Origin: Coemansia sp. RSA 487
Lineage: Eukaryota; Kickxellomycota; Kickxellomycetes; Kickxellales; Kickxellaceae
Direction of reading: 5' to 3'
Length of the DNA stretch: 64,000 nucleotides
Assembly: GCA_027577595.1 (NCBI GenBank)
Contig: JANBRJ010000020.1
Span: 124,001 to 188,000, forward strand
Both the position numbers and the translations under genes were made by a program. The notes beneath the pieces were generated by a model. It had not been told where the DNA came from, searched no databases, and saw only the letters and a program-made list of their open reading frames with translations. Shown piece after piece: positions 29,518 through 39,774 of this stretch (positions within the stretch are counted from its first letter, which is position 1; the number at the start of each line of letters is the position of its first letter).

Positions 29518-31761
29518 ATGGCCGGAAAGAAGAAAATCAGCACCAAAACAAAGACTACATCGACCAAGTCCGATATCCCTGTGCCGTTCTCCTCCACAAT
29601 GGAATCCGTGGACGCCAACCCACCAATACCCGAGAGTGACAAAATCGCTCTATCGATGCAGGAAAATGTCGCTACGCAGAGCCTGGACGCTGATGGCAGC
29701 AGCGACGGCTCCTCAAGCGAGGCTGATCCAGAGATCAGCGGCGATGGCACCGATGTCATAAAGTCGGACGGATACCTTGATTCGCATCGCGAGTATTTCA
29801 GACAGAGATATGCCCACTTTAAGCAATGGGTTGACGACATAGATGCAAACGAGGGCGGGATTGACAAGTTCTCGCAGGGATACAAAGACTTTGGACTGCA
29901 TGTCACACCCGAGGGGGTGCGTTACCGTGAATGGGCCCCAGGTGCCAGGGAAGCAAGTCTTGTTGGTGATTTTAATGGCTGGGACACCAGTGCAAACCAG
30001 ATGAAGTGCAATGAGTTTGGCGTGTGGGAGACGGTTGTGCCAAACACAGCAGCCGGAGAGGTGGGAATAGCCCATGGTAGCCATGTCAAAGTGTCGTTTG
30101 TCACTGGTAGCGGCGAGCGCGTGTACAGACTCCCTGCGTGGAGCAACTACGTAGTGCAGAATCTGTCCAAGAGCCCGATCTACGAGGCGGTGTTCTACAA
30201 CCCGGCGCACAAGTACCAGTTCAAGCACAAGAGACAGGTGCCGCCTGCCGACCTCCGTATCTACGAGGCGCACATAGGGATATCGTCGCCCGAGCCGCGC
30301 GTTGCCACATACAAGGAGTTCACGCAGAACATCCTGCCGATGATCAAGGATCTAGGCTACAACGCAGTGCAGCTGATGGCGGTGATGGAGCATGCGTATT
30401 ATGCGTCGTTCGGGTACCAGGTGACGTCGTTCTTTGCGCCGTCGTCGCGGTACGGCGAGCCGGATGACCTGCGGGAGCTGGTGGATACGGCGCATTCGCT
30501 GGGACTGTCTGTGTTTCTGGATGTAGTGCATTCGCACGCGTGCAACAATGTCGAAGACGGACTGAACCAGTTCGACGGCACGGATCACTGCTACTTCCAC
30601 GAGGGCGGGCTCGGGCGGCACGAGCAGTGGAACAGTCGGTTGTTCAACTACGGCCAGCATGAGGTCATGCGGTTCCTGCTGTCGAACCTGCGGTACTGGA
30701 TCGAGGAGTACGGATTCGACGGGTTCCGGTTTGACGGGGTGACCTCGATGATGTACAAGCATCACGGGATCATGTATGGCTTCAGCGGCGACTACAACGA
30801 GTACTTTACAGGGGGCACAGACGAGGACGCAGTGGTGTACCTGATGCTTGCCAACTACCTGTGCCACAAGGTGTATCCGGGGATGGTGAGCATTGCGGAG
30901 GATGTGTCTGGGATGCCTGCACTGTGCCGGCCCGTGCGCGAGGGCGGCGTTGGTTTCGACTACCGTCTGACAATGTCGATCCCAGACATGTGGATCAAGA
31001 TGATCAAGGAACAGGCGGATGAGGAGTGGAGCATGGGGCACATTGCGCACCAGCTGACGAACCGCCGGTACCAGGAGCGCGCCATCACGTACTGCGAGTC
31101 GCACGACCAGGCGCTGGTAGGCGACAAGACGCTGGCATTCTGGTTGATGGACAAGGAAATGTACACGCACATGAGCGACTGTGCACCACTGACGCCGGTC
31201 ATCGAGCGCGGCGTTGCGCTGCACAAGATGATCCGGCTTGTCACGTGCGGGCTTGGCGGTGAGGGCTATCTGACGTTTGAGGGGAACGAATTCGGGCATC
31301 CCGAGTGGCTGGACTTTCCGCGCGAGGGCAACGGGTCCAGCTTCCACTACGCGCGACGCCAGTTCAATCTGGTGCACGACGACCTGCTACGCTACAAGTA
31401 CCTGTACCGGTTCGACCGGGCGATGATGCAGCTGGAGGCGCAATACATGTGGCTGTCGGCGCACGACCAGTGGGTGACGCTGAAACATGAGGGCGACAAG
31501 GTGCTTGCGTTTGAGCGTGGCAACCTGCTGTGGATCTTCAACTTCCACCCAACGCAGTCATACGCGGACTATCGCATTGGCGCGGCGTGGGGCGGCAAGT
31601 ACACACCGGTGCTGAGCACTGACGACACGCAGTTCCTCGGGCAGGGCCGCATCGATATGCAAGTTGAGCACTTTTCGACGCCGATGGAGTGGAACGGTAG
31701 ACCCAACTACATCCAGGTTTACCTACCTGCGCGCACCGCCGTTGTTCTACGGCATGAGTAG
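29518..31761 (+). CDS. GLC3: 1,4-alpha-glucan (glycogen) branching enzyme
   Basis: GH13 enzyme that makes alpha-1,6 branches in glycogen in the cytosol. 747 residues. A non-conserved Ser/Asp-rich extension (about 1-85) precedes the CBM48 module ([21 protein letters not shown], about 136-156). The catalytic barrel has DVVHSH (335-340), GFRFDGVTS with nucleophile Asp406, SIAEDVSG with Glu461 and ESHDQA with Asp530. The C-terminal beta domain ends near [12 protein letters not shown]. Codons are strongly G/C-ending, unlike the AT-rich flank to the left. The extension is longer than the yeast Glc3 N-terminus. Confidence 0.97.
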   Translation: MAGKKKISTKTKTTSTKSDIPVPFSSTMESVDANPPIPESDKIALSMQENVATQSLDADGSSDGSSSEADPEISGDGTDVIKSDGYLDSHREYFRQRYAHFKQWVDDIDANEGGIDKFSQGYKDFGLHVTPEGVRYREWAPGAREASLVGDFNGWDTSANQMKCNEFGVWETVVPNTAAGEVGIAHGSHVKVSFVTGSGERVYRLPAWSNYVVQNLSKSPIYEAVFYNPAHKYQFKHKRQVPPADLRIYEAHIGISSPEPRVATYKEFTQNILPMIKDLGYNAVQLMAVMEHAYYASFGYQVTSFFAPSSRYGEPDDLRELVDTAHSLGLSVFLDVVHSHACNNVEDGLNQFDGTDHCYFHEGGLGRHEQWNSRLFNYGQHEVMRFLLSNLRYWIEEYGFDGFRFDGVTSMMYKHHGIMYGFSGDYNEYFTGGTDEDAVVYLMLANYLCHKVYPGMVSIAEDVSGMPALCRPVREGGVGFDYRLTMSIPDMWIKMIKEQADEEWSMGHIAHQLTNRRYQERAITYCESHDQALVGDKTLAFWLMDKEMYTHMSDCAPLTPVIERGVALHKMIRLVTCGLGGEGYLTFEGNEFGHPEWLDFPREGNGSSFHYARRQFNLVHDDLLRYKYLYRFDRAMMQLEAQYMWLSAHDQWVTLKHEGDKVLAFERGNLLWIFNFHPTQSYADYRIGAAWGGKYTPVLSTDDTQFLGQGRIDMQVEHFSTPMEWNGRPNYIQVYLPARTAVVLRHE

Positions 31762-31843
31762 CCGCCAGGGTTAGGGTTTGTTTTGGCTTTTTACTAAATC
31801 ATTAATGAGAGAAATCCACAGGCGATACCAGTGATAAAAAGTG

Positions 31844-32575
31844 CTAGTTGTTGCTAAGGTAGCCAAGCTGATACAGTGGCGCCCAGTATCCGACACCGAC
31901 CAGAATGCCCGACAGGAGCTCCATTGCGCCATGGAAGTATTTTGCGGTGAAGAAGAGCATGAGCACCCACACACAGATCAGTGCGGCGGCGCAGACTGCA
32001 GCACCGCGGCGCATGGCAGCAGCCGAGCGTGGCAGCATGGCAGCTGGCAGCGAGAGCAGCGGGACAAGCACCTCCTCGACCAGAAACAGCGCGGAGTGCA
32101 GCAGAAGGAAGCAGTGGCCCGAGACGTCATGGCCGCCGGCCCACTGACCACCAGCAGCGCGACAGGCACTAAGCGAGGCGATGGGAGCGGGCAGTGGCGA
32201 GTCGAGGGCGCAGGAGCCGCCGGTCAGGACGAAGAAGCGGTCGAGCAGCGGCGGACCAAAGAACCAGCGGACCATGGCGACCCAGTAGAACGTAGCCAGG
32301 GCGTAGCGTGCGACGTGGCGCGCTGAGGCGGCGGGCGAGCGCACAGGCACACAGGCGGCGAGAGCGGCGACGAAGAGCGCAGACGTCCAGGCCCAGGCAA
32401 GCTTGGCAAAGTACGAGTTGAGCGGGTTGCGCTTGTTAGCCCATGCGGATGGCAGGGCAGCGGCAGTGGTGGTGTGGAGAGCGGTGGGGCTGGAGACAAA
32501 GCCAAAAAGAACAGCGGCCAGCAGCGGCACAAGCAGGGCGGCGGCAGGACGCAGGCGAGAGCGGGCGGGCGGCAT
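31844..32575 (-). CDS. SCS3: FIT family protein (FIT2/Scs3), lipid-droplet biogenesis
   Basis: ER membrane protein of the fat-storage-inducing transmembrane family, acyl-CoA diphosphatases needed for lipid-droplet budding and ER homeostasis. 243 residues from ATG 32575, about six hydrophobic segments. ANKRNPLNSYFAKLAWAW matches the family N-terminal block. GGHDVSGHCFLLLHSALFLVEE carries the first active-site His (about 154), and TAKYFHGAMELLSG carries the second (about 215), spaced as in human FIT2 (155/214). Very GC-rich and alanine-rich. The open frame continues to 32650 through the 42-bp tandem repeat from a GTG codon; that part is not family sequence. Confidence 0.87.
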   Translation of the reverse strand: MPPARSRLRPAAALLVPLLAAVLFGFVSSPTALHTTTAAALPSAWANKRNPLNSYFAKLAWAWTSALFVAALAACVPVRSPAASARHVARYALATFYWVAMVRWFFGPPLLDRFFVLTGGSCALDSPLPAPIASLSACRAAGGQWAGGHDVSGHCFLLLHSALFLVEEVLVPLLSLPAAMLPRSAAAMRRGAAVCAAALICVWVLMLFFTAKYFHGAMELLSGILVGVGYWAPLYQLGYLSNN

Positions 32576-32981
32576 CAGCGGAAGAGGTTTGCGGAGGAGA
32601 AAAAGCACAGCAGCATCGGCGGGAGGGGATTTGCAGAGGAGAAAGAGCACGCAGCGTCGGCGGAGGGGGTTTTTGCGGAGAAGAGAGCGCCATCACGCCA
32701 TCCCGATGCCCCCTCTGCTGCATGCGGGCGTGGGGGCAGCGCCGGCGAGGGGAGCGGCAGGGGCCGGGCCACGTGGAGGGTGCCAGGGCCGCGAGGGCAG
32801 CAATCACCCGATCGCTTGCCGGCGCGAGGAGCGGGCGTGGTTGGCGGCGATCTGCCTGCGGCATTATTTGCAGCGGCACGCGTGGCCAGCGTCTTCTTCA
32901 GCGCCGCCGCCGCCAGCGGCTCTCTCTCTCTCCCTCTCTCCTCACTCTTTCTTCAAGGCCACTTTTTAGACTATCGCTGCC
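32576..32981. other. GC-rich bidirectional promoter region
   Basis: About 400 bp between the divergent FIT and SAM-domain genes. Nearly stop-free in several frames because of high GC. Contains the 42-bp tandem repeat (32588-32690) and a CT-rich run (32920-32955) before the SAM gene. Confidence 0.5.
32588..32690 (+). repeat. 42-bp tandem repeat
   Basis: Three units beginning TTTGC(G/A)GAGGAGAAA at 32588, 32630 and 32672, with a period of exactly 42 bp (the third incomplete). 42 is a multiple of three, so open frames pass through it. The plus-strand frame would read a repeated F-A-E-E-K/R-H pattern. The last unit is the most diverged. Confidence 0.85.
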
Positions 32982-33908
32982 ATGGCTTCGCCCTCGCCCC
33001 CGCCCGCCGACCCGCTGCCAGAGCACCCCGCCCAGTGGTCGGTCGCCGACGTCCACCGCTGGGCCCGCACCCAGAGCGCCGTCGCTGCTGTTGCACCGGT
33101 GCTGCGCGACCACGCCGTCGACGGCCACGTCCTTCTCAACTACGTCACAAACACCGTCCTGGCCGAGGAGCTGGGCGTCACCGCGTTTGGCACGCGCGTC
33201 CACATCCTCGAGGCCATCGAGACGCTGCGGTGGAACGCCGGCATGTGTCCCAGGGCGCGCTATGCGTCGCCACCCGCCGACCGGTCGCTGTCGCCGCCCT
33301 ACGCTCGCTCGCACTCGCCCGACAGCGACCGCGCCAGATCATCCAAGGACGGCTCGCCCGACCCCGCCCACCCCCACTCCAAGCGCTCGGCCTCGCGTGT
33401 CGCCGACGCCGAGAAGAAGCGCCAGAAGCGCGCAGAGCTCAAGAAGAACCCCGTTCTCTACGCAGAGTACCTGCAGAAGGAGCGCGAGCGCAACGCCCGC
33501 CGCCGTGCGCGCCTGCGTGCCGAGCGCGGCCGCTCCAGCTCCGGCTCCAACGCTGTCGGTGCCAGCGTCCACGCACCTGCCGAGGCTGCTGTGGCTTCGC
33601 GCCCCGACGCTGCTGACGCCTACGACAGTAGCGCCAATACTTTCACGCACGCCACCGACGCCGCGAAACCAACGCCCAGCTACACGCCGTTTGCCGCCAC
33701 TGTCAGCATCCACAACCCGCTGCAGCCGCCACCCCACAATCTGAGGCATAGCGCAGACGCCTCCGCTGCTTCTGCTTCCGCTTCTGCCTCTGACGCCGCC
33801 CACTACCTGCGTCAGCACGACAGCTACACACACCCCCAGGACCGCCCACACTCCGACGGCCTGCCACAGAGCCGCACCCAGGACCGCCCGGCTGCTCACG
33901 TTGTCTGA
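32982..33908 (+). CDS. SAM-domain protein with basic, low-complexity tail
   Basis: 308 residues. After a proline-rich start, QWSVADVHRWARTQ ... HAVDGHVLLNYVT ... LAEELGVTAFGTRVHILEAIETL (about 18-80) fits a sterile-alpha-motif domain, a protein-protein or RNA interaction module. A Ser/Pro-rich linker follows, then a highly basic helix KKRQKRAELKKNPVLYAEYL and QKERERNARRRARLRAERGR (about 145-185), likely nuclear or nucleic-acid binding. The rest is Ala/Ser/His-rich. I cannot assign it to a named family; Ste50-like or RNA-binding SAM proteins are possibilities. Composition is very GC-rich. Confidence 0.7.
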   Translation: MASPSPPPADPLPEHPAQWSVADVHRWARTQSAVAAVAPVLRDHAVDGHVLLNYVTNTVLAEELGVTAFGTRVHILEAIETLRWNAGMCPRARYASPPADRSLSPPYARSHSPDSDRARSSKDGSPDPAHPHSKRSASRVADAEKKRQKRAELKKNPVLYAEYLQKERERNARRRARLRAERGRSSSGSNAVGASVHAPAEAAVASRPDAADAYDSSANTFTHATDAAKPTPSYTPFAATVSIHNPLQPPPHNLRHSADASAASASASASDAAHYLRQHDSYTHPQDRPHSDGLPQSRTQDRPAAHVV

Positions 33909-34260
33909 AGGGCACTATGCCGTCCACCCCCCATACACAAGCTACACACATACACCTTTACTAGTTTCTTCTACATTCTTCCATATTCTTATTCACCTCA
34001 AATATAAGAGATGTATATATCTTGCGCAGACCGGGCTGCCTGCCATGCGGATTGCCGCTGACCGTCGCTGCAGCTGCGGCCTTGGTCTTGGCCTTTGGGC
34101 GTGTCCCCACCAATCGCCACAGTTACTCCCGCCGCCGCCCGACGATCTCTCACCCGTCACATGCCCCAGCCATTGTCCGCCGATCACCAGCACTCTTGCT
34201 CAGTGGTGTTGTCTTCTAGCAAGTTCTTTTTTATATTAGATCAGCAAAGCAAAACATAAA
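33909..34260. other. Intergenic, tail-to-tail
   Basis: About 350 bp between the convergent SAM gene and ISD11. The GC content falls sharply here. Nothing recognised. Confidence 0.45.
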
Positions 34261-34554
34261 CTACTCGCCAAAGCGCCGTGCTGCGCTCGCATACTGCGGA
34301 TCCACCTCCAGCGCCGTTCGGTTATGCGAGAACATTCTGTTTACAAGCCCCTGTCGCTGCATCACTTTGAGCTCCTCCCGTGCCTCCGCCATTGCACTAT
34401 CCAGCTTTTGCGCGTCTGTCAGCGTGCTGGCTGTGCGGAACCGATCGCGTGTGCGCCGGTAAAAGTACTTGCGGAAATTGTACGTCTCGAACTGCTGTGC
34501 TGCGCGCAGTGAGCTGCGATAGAGTCGCAGGAATTCAGTGTGTCCAACGGCCAT
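34261..34554 (-). CDS. ISD11: LYR-motif protein Isd11 (LYRM4)
   Basis: 97-residue mitochondrial matrix protein that stabilises the cysteine desulfurase Nfs1 in the first step of iron-sulfur cluster assembly, with acyl-carrier protein. FLRLYRSSLRAA contains the LYR motif near the N-terminus, followed by NFRKYFYRRTRDRFR and the helix with VMQRQGLVNRMF. The length matches Isd11 (about 95 residues). No intron. Confidence 0.9.
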   Translation of the reverse strand: MAVGHTEFLRLYRSSLRAAQQFETYNFRKYFYRRTRDRFRTASTLTDAQKLDSAMAEAREELKVMQRQGLVNRMFSHNRTALEVDPQYASAARRFGE

Positions 34555-34706
34555 CGTTTCTTTCTGAATCCTGTTCTTGGAAGATTTAAAATTACTATTT
34601 TAGAAGAAAAAAAAGCTAAAGAAAAAGCAGATGTGCAACCTACAAAAAAAGGAAGAAACATGTTTATGATAATTGTCCGCACCTTGTCTCACAATCGATT
34701 CTCAAC

Positions 34707-34714
34707 AAAAAAAA
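34707..34714 (-). terminator. RNA polymerase III terminator of tRNA-iMet
   Basis: Eight A on the plus strand, so T8 on the transcribed strand, 13 bases past the tRNA discriminator base. This is a strong Pol III stop. Confidence 0.8.
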
Positions 34715-34727
34715 CTTAGCAAAGAAA

Positions 34728-34799
34728 TAGCACCACCTAGTTTCGATCTAGGGACCTCAGGGTTATGAGCCCTGCGCGCTTCCTCTGCGCCATGGTGCT
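34728..34799 (-). tRNA. Initiator tRNA-Met (CAT)
   Basis: 72-base tRNA gene without intron. The acceptor stem AGCACCA pairs fully with TGGTGCT. The D stem is GCGC/GCGC and the anticodon stem CAGGG/CCCTG holds loop CTCATAA, anticodon CAT. The T arm is CCTAG/CTAGG with loop ATCGAAA. Eukaryotic initiator hallmarks are all present: the A1-T72 pair, three G-C pairs in the anticodon stem, and A54 (ATCGA instead of TTCGA). The discriminator is A and the CCA is not encoded. Confidence 0.96.
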
Positions 34800-35049
34800 T
34801 TCTCCATTCGCATGGTCAAGGTAATCACGCGAGTTCGAACCCAAAAACTAAAAAACATGTACCCTCATACACCTGTCTTTTGCATAATAGAAAATAAACC
34901 CCCTTTGTTAACCCATTCATTTTGTGTAAAGCTACAACTAAGAAACAATGCCACTTTGTCATACATGTGTTATATTTTGTGGTCCTGGGTTACAAGGCTT
35001 TGCTAGTGGCATCTTCTTCTACAGAGCCAAATGGTAAAAAAAAATCATA

Positions 35050-35964
35050 TTATCCAAGCACGCGCATGGCCATCTCAAAGCCAACAAAGGTTGCTGCGTT
35101 TGCTGGTGCGGCACGAAGAATGCATGGTGTTATTCCGCGGAAGAATCCCTTGAACCCCTCCTGCTTCATGATCTTGCGTATACAGTCAACTGAGCCGCTG
35201 TATTTGCGAGAATCGGCAGAAAATCCATCTGTCTGCAGTTTGCTCTTAACAACATCGATCGGGTACGACGTGAGCCACATTGCAAACCCAGCTGCAGCAC
35301 CGTATAAGCACACCAGCCCCGACGAGAGCTCTGAGCGTGCCTTGCCCGTATCTGCCACTGTGCGCTGCACAAGCGCCTCGTATGCCAAAAAGTACATTCC
35401 ATACCCGTTGAACTCGCGAATGATTGTTGGAAGCTGGCCCTTGTAGATTCCGCCAATGCCAGCACTGCGGTAGATCTGCTTGATGCAATCCAGAGGCCCC
35501 TTGTACTGGGCAGACGCACCTGCTGTCTGAACCTGCAGGCGCACTCGAATGTGTTCAACTGGCCCTGAAACAACGCTGTTTGCAACGCCAGCAGCCGCAC
35601 CTGCAATGTAGAGCTGTGGTGCGGTAAGAACCGGCGACTGGCCCTTTGGTATATTGTTCATCTGGGCAAACGTGCGCTTCATGTGCTCCACAACCAGAAA
35701 CTGAATCGAAACGCAGAGACCGACGCCAACGAGCGGCGTGGTCGTTCCCTTGTAGAATCCACCGAATCCGTCGTTGCGGATCGTCTTGCGCACAGCATCC
35801 ATGGTTCCGCTATACAGATCGGGCTGCGCCTGCAAACGAACCTTGACAGTGTCGAAGGGCTGGCCAGCAAATACTTGCGCAATACCGCCAACCGATCCAG
35901 CCAGACAGTCCTTCACAGCACGCATGGCGCCTTCTTCTTTGTTCTGTACTGCAGCCTCGCTCAT
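35050..35964 (-). CDS. YMC1: Mitochondrial carrier, Ymc1/Ymc2 type
   Basis: Inner-membrane solute carrier of 304 residues with three repeats, each with the carrier signature: GQPFDTVKVRLQ, SGPVEHIRVRLQ and SYPIDVVKSKLQ. GGIAQVFAGQPFDT, KGTTTPLVGVGLCVSIQF and the end ILRAAPANAATFVGFEMAMR match yeast Ymc1/Ymc2 and related glutamate/carnitine/ornithine carriers. Substrate for this subfamily is debated (glutamate or glycine-related in yeast). ATG 35964 is chosen as the family start; the open frame to 36174 adds a non-homologous hydrophobic stretch. Confidence 0.9.
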   Translation of the reverse strand: MSEAAVQNKEEGAMRAVKDCLAGSVGGIAQVFAGQPFDTVKVRLQAQPDLYSGTMDAVRKTIRNDGFGGFYKGTTTPLVGVGLCVSIQFLVVEHMKRTFAQMNNIPKGQSPVLTAPQLYIAGAAAGVANSVVSGPVEHIRVRLQVQTAGASAQYKGPLDCIKQIYRSAGIGGIYKGQLPTIIREFNGYGMYFLAYEALVQRTVADTGKARSELSSGLVCLYGAAAGFAMWLTSYPIDVVKSKLQTDGFSADSRKYSGSVDCIRKIMKQEGFKGFFRGITPCILRAAPANAATFVGFEMAMRVLG

Positions 35965-36576
35965 TGAAATCGTGGCCCGTAAGCTATATGTGGAGGGAGG
36001 GAGGGAGGGGAGGGGAGAATACTCTGCAAGAGCCAAAAGGAACCAAATATCAAAAGAGGAACAAAGGCCGAAATAAAAAGAAAAGAAAAGATTGAAAGAA
36101 AAATGTATGTTTGGAACAGAAAAGGACCAGATCACCTTGCTTTTATTCCAAGAGGTGGCTGGGAAGAAATGCAATACGCTGCTGTATGAGAACCCAGAAA
36201 CGCGCGCTTGCGCGGAGAGATTTACGCAAGTGGCGACGGAACGTCTAATGCCATCACATTGCCTAAAACCAGTTAGCTGCCTTTCTCTTTTGGCCAGCTC
36301 ACATTTGTCTCGATTTGTTGGTGCTCAAATACTCTCCGTTGTAGAGCCATTATTCCGTCAGCAGTTACACAAATCATTTTCTTGCCTTGATCCAAAATGA
36401 AAAGCGGGTATTTTCCGCTCTACTGAGCCAAACTATTTTAATAGTAGTTACTCTGTCAATGTCTGCGACACTTGTGAGAAAGAAAAAAGTAAAACTCAGA
36501 GAGAAAAGCAAAACGTGAGTTTATGTTGAACAGTGTTGCATCATCAAACGATATATAAAAGAACTCCAAACTTTAA
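35965..36576. other. Intergenic, YMC1-like promoter
   Basis: About 610 bp. A GGGA-rich run (GGGAGGGAGGGAGGGG, 35996-36013) lies about 30 bp before the carrier start. No gene is called. Confidence 0.5.
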
Positions 36577-37007
36577 CTAGTTCTCGACCTTGGCACGCGT
36601 CTCGATCACCGGCACAGGGTTGGATGCGCCAGCCTTGCCATTGTCCCACTTTGCAAACTTGATGTTGACTCCCTCACGCTTTGCAACCTCCGAACGCAAC
36701 TCAGGCTTGACAACCCGGCGCAGGGCACGAGCAGCAATGCTGCTGTACTGGAGATAGCTACATTGTTTGGTTTCAGTGTTGGTTCACACATCCCAGATAA
36801 GGGTTTGTTGGTTAGTGCCATGTAATGTGACTTTTGCCCGGCTGGCTCTGCCATTCGTGCTGGCTAGAATTAAACAATGTGCAGGTGGTATTTCCATGCC
36901 AAAAGCGTGTGTGTAATTCCATTTACATTTCCAAATGCAAAAGATAAAAATCAAAGACAAACTAGCCAAACTTACTTCATACCAGCGGCTCTCCACGCAA
37001 AAGACAT
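36577..37007 (-). CDS. ATP15: ATP synthase subunit epsilon, mitochondrial
   Basis: Small subunit of the F1 central stalk. Two exons that single-frame searching misses. Exon 1 is 37007-36976 (MSFAWRAAGM plus two bases). Exon 2 is 36757-36577, starting after TGTAG. The 218-bp intron begins GTAAGT. The 70-residue product reads MSFAWRAAGMNYLQYSSIAA, then RALRRVVKPEL and VNIKFAKWDNGKAG. It matches yeast Atp15 (MSAWRKAGISYAAYLNVAAQ). The length is within the family range (about 60-75). Confidence 0.9.
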
Positions 37008-37302
37008 TTTTCACTAATCACGACGATAGAGGAAGGTGCAAATTGAGAGCTGATAAGAGCAATAGAAAATAAGGACACTAAATTGAAACAAGTCAAAGTT
37101 GAAAGAAAAGCAAAAGAATCTCGAATCTCGTTTCTCATTCAGCACATTTCCGCTTTCCAATTTGCAACCAACCAAATTAGCTTATTATTTTCTTCCAAGC
37201 CTTTATCGAGTGATCAGATATTGTCGTGATCCTGATCTGGCATATTTTCAATCAAAAAAAGCTTTATAAGGCTAAAAAATCCGAACCGTAGTGTTGTTGT
37301 CT

Positions 37303-39774
37303 TCAGCTCTGCGCTTTGAGATATTCATTGTGCAGCTTCTCCTGTGCAGCTTGCTCCTTGGCAAGCTTCTTTAGCTTGCTCTTGGTCAGGTCCTCGCCAT
37401 CAATGTCCTTTGTTGGCAGCCCGCTTTCGTCCCACGCTGAGTAAAGCATGAGCATCTCTGGAGTATGGAACATGTCCTTTGGAGAGACCTTGGCCTTTTC
37501 AAGCCGCAACTGACGCCTTGCCTCGTTCTCACGCGCCTGTGCTTCTTTTTTCTGGCGCCTGGCTTCCTCCTCAGCCTCGCGCTGTTCGCGTTCGCGCCGA
37601 AGCTGCTCGGGATCGGCAAACTTGACAAGCGCACGGCCATCACCATGGTCGTCAATAATAATACCCAGATCAGGCAGATCCTGGTCGCGGATCTTGTCGC
37701 AAAGGGACAGCAGCGCCTTCTTGTCGCCGCCTGCTAGCGCAATGTCGCGCACAGCGTCACGGAAGTTGCTGAGCACGTTGGCCACAGGAAGAAGAATTGA
37801 TTCGCGATCCACTGGCACACTACTATCGGCACCAACGGATCCTGTGCCCCATCCAATGGTTGATCCAATGCCATCGTTGACTAGACCAAAAACACGGACA
37901 ATCTTTGTCACGTAAAGCGCAACGGCCTCCACCACCTGTGGATCGATGCTTGCGCGCCCACGCTGCAGATAGATGTTCGTGCGCGCAATGATCTCCTGGA
38001 GCGCACGCATTGCAGTAGGCGTGTCAAAGGAGTCCAGCAAGGCTGCATGCACCCGATCTTTGGTATCCTCCAGAGCACCCTGAAGCTCCAGCTCCGGCTC
38101 CCGGAACTGACGGGTACCATCTGACTCTTGCTGGCAAAAACGGAAATCACGCAATAAGGCGCTGGTGTTTGTGAAGAAGTTGGTAAAGGTGCGCTCCACG
38201 GCAATGACGCTCTCCATCGAGTTGCTGTCATAGTAAAGGTTTGCATTCCACTGTGAGAGCAAAAACAGAATACGGAGCTGGCGAGCCGTGTGCTTCCTTA
38301 GCGCCTTCTTGATGGAGATGAAGTTCTTGAGCGATTTTGACATCTTGCTGCCCTCGATGTGAAGGTGGCCCGTGTGCAAAAAGTAGTTGACCCACTGGCG
38401 GTTTTCGAAGCAAGCCTCGGACTGCGCCATCTCGTTGTCGTGGTGCGGAAACGCAAGATCTATTCCGCCCGTGTGCATATCGATGTACGGCCCAAGGATC
38501 TCACTGGCCATCACGCTGCACTCGATGTGCCATCCCGGACGCCCGGCACCCCAGGGGCTGGGCCACGCTGGCTCTCCCCCCTTCGATTTCTTCCACAACA
38601 CAAAGTCTGCGCGGCTGTGTTTGGCTAAGCTGTGCTCGCTTAGCTGCCCCTCACCGTCCTCTTGAAGTCGCTGGTTGCCCTTTGCAGTTGGCTCTAGCTT
38701 TGCGTAAAAGTGGCCGTTCTTGCCGTCGAAAGCTGCAACGTCAAAGAAGACTGAGCCACCGGACTCATAGGCATACCCGTTGTCGATGATGCGCTGCACA
38801 AAGCGGACGATCTCAGGCACAAACTCTGACACGCGTGTCAGGGTGTGGGGGCGGCGTACGTTGAGTGCATCCATGTCCTCGAAAAAGTCCTTCTCCCAGT
38901 ACGCAGCCAGGTCGCGAAAGATGTGGTGCTCCGTCACCGTCGATCCAAACTGCTTATCAAGCCATGACGCAACAACGTCCTCCGATGCACTGATCAAGGA
39001 ACCAAGCTCGGTCTTGGTTGTCTTGCCAGTAGCAATGTTATCGCGTGCTGCGCTTAGAGCGTTGACTGTCGCTTGCGCCGCTGAAAAGAGCATGGTCAAT
39101 TTTGGATCGCCCTTGGTGAAGCTGGGATCCTTTCCCTCGCCTGTGCTTGCGGCAAACGCGCTCCAGCCGTTGGTGCTGTTGATGTCTGCACCAAATTTTA
39201 CTCTAACAAACTCGCAAAACGCCGACTCTACGTCCTGGATTGCTTGCTCAGAAAGCCCATCCTTCTGGTCCTGATACCTTTGAAGCAGGTGCTTCTGGCG
39301 CGCACGTAGAATGATCTTGTCATCAATGTCGGTGATGTTCATCACCACGTTAAGATCGTAGTTCAAGTAGTCCTCCATGATGCGTCGGATAATGTCGAAT
39401 GACATGTAGCTGCACGCATGGCCCATATGAGACGCATCGTATACTGTCGGTCCACAGCCGTACCAGCTGACTTTGTTGCCATCCTTTGGTATAAACGGCA
39501 CCTTCGACTTTGTAAGCGAGTTGGATACCACCAGGCCGGTCTGTGGATGCGTCGACTCTGGCTGCGTCCACGGCGAAACGGGTTTGCTGTCACTGTTTGA
39601 GGACATCATTGCCAATCTGGAATGTTCGCGGAGTGAATGCAAGGATATTGCCGCGAGCTTTGTTCTTCCTATTGGATTGCGAAAAATGGCGCTTGTGTTT
39701 AAAGGCGCTGTTGCAAAAGTTGAGAAACGAGTTGCTGCCGCTATAAGTTTGGAAGAGCGATAGAACAGAATCAT
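37303..39774 (-). CDS. CRS1: Cysteinyl-tRNA synthetase
   Basis: Class I aminoacyl-tRNA synthetase charging tRNA-Cys. 823 residues. The catalytic domain opens [19 protein letters not shown], with the zinc-binding Cys107 and HMGH (116-119). KMSKSLKNF is the second signature, and WHIECSVM and the later His/Glu residues complete the zinc site. The C-terminal about 100 residues are a charged coiled helix ([20 protein letters not shown]) typical of eukaryotic CysRS. The first 55 residues are Arg/Ser/Ala-rich without acidic residues until about 50, like a mitochondrial presequence. In-frame ATGs at 39609 and 39606 would give a cytosolic form, so one gene may supply both compartments. Confidence 0.95.
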   Translation of the reverse strand: MILFYRSSKLIAAATRFSTFATAPLNTSAIFRNPIGRTKLAAISLHSLREHSRLAMMSSNSDSKPVSPWTQPESTHPQTGLVVSNSLTKSKVPFIPKDGNKVSWYGCGPTVYDASHMGHACSYMSFDIIRRIMEDYLNYDLNVVMNITDIDDKIILRARQKHLLQRYQDQKDGLSEQAIQDVESAFCEFVRVKFGADINSTNGWSAFAASTGEGKDPSFTKGDPKLTMLFSAAQATVNALSAARDNIATGKTTKTELGSLISASEDVVASWLDKQFGSTVTEHHIFRDLAAYWEKDFFEDMDALNVRRPHTLTRVSEFVPEIVRFVQRIIDNGYAYESGGSVFFDVAAFDGKNGHFYAKLEPTAKGNQRLQEDGEGQLSEHSLAKHSRADFVLWKKSKGGEPAWPSPWGAGRPGWHIECSVMASEILGPYIDMHTGGIDLAFPHHDNEMAQSEACFENRQWVNYFLHTGHLHIEGSKMSKSLKNFISIKKALRKHTARQLRILFLLSQWNANLYYDSNSMESVIAVERTFTNFFTNTSALLRDFRFCQQESDGTRQFREPELELQGALEDTKDRVHAALLDSFDTPTAMRALQEIIARTNIYLQRGRASIDPQVVEAVALYVTKIVRVFGLVNDGIGSTIGWGTGSVGADSSVPVDRESILLPVANVLSNFRDAVRDIALAGGDKKALLSLCDKIRDQDLPDLGIIIDDHGDGRALVKFADPEQLRREREQREAEEEARRQKKEAQARENEARRQLRLEKAKVSPKDMFHTPEMLMLYSAWDESGLPTKDIDGEDLTKSKLKKLAKEQAAQEKLHNEYLKAQS

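Noticed and set aside
30352-31377. 341-codon minus-strand open frame opposite GBE1
   Set aside because: Shadow frame produced by high GC3 of GBE1; His/Val/Arg-rich with no domain.
32443-33744. 433-codon and 380-codon plus-strand frames overlapping the SAM gene
   Set aside because: Low-complexity Arg/Pro/Ala translations in alternative frames of GC-rich DNA; the SAM-domain frame is the one with recognisable structure.
34826-34843. GAGTTCGAACCC B-box-like sequence close to the initiator tRNA
   Set aside because: No matching T stem, anticodon arm or acceptor stem could be folded around it; at most a tRNA remnant.
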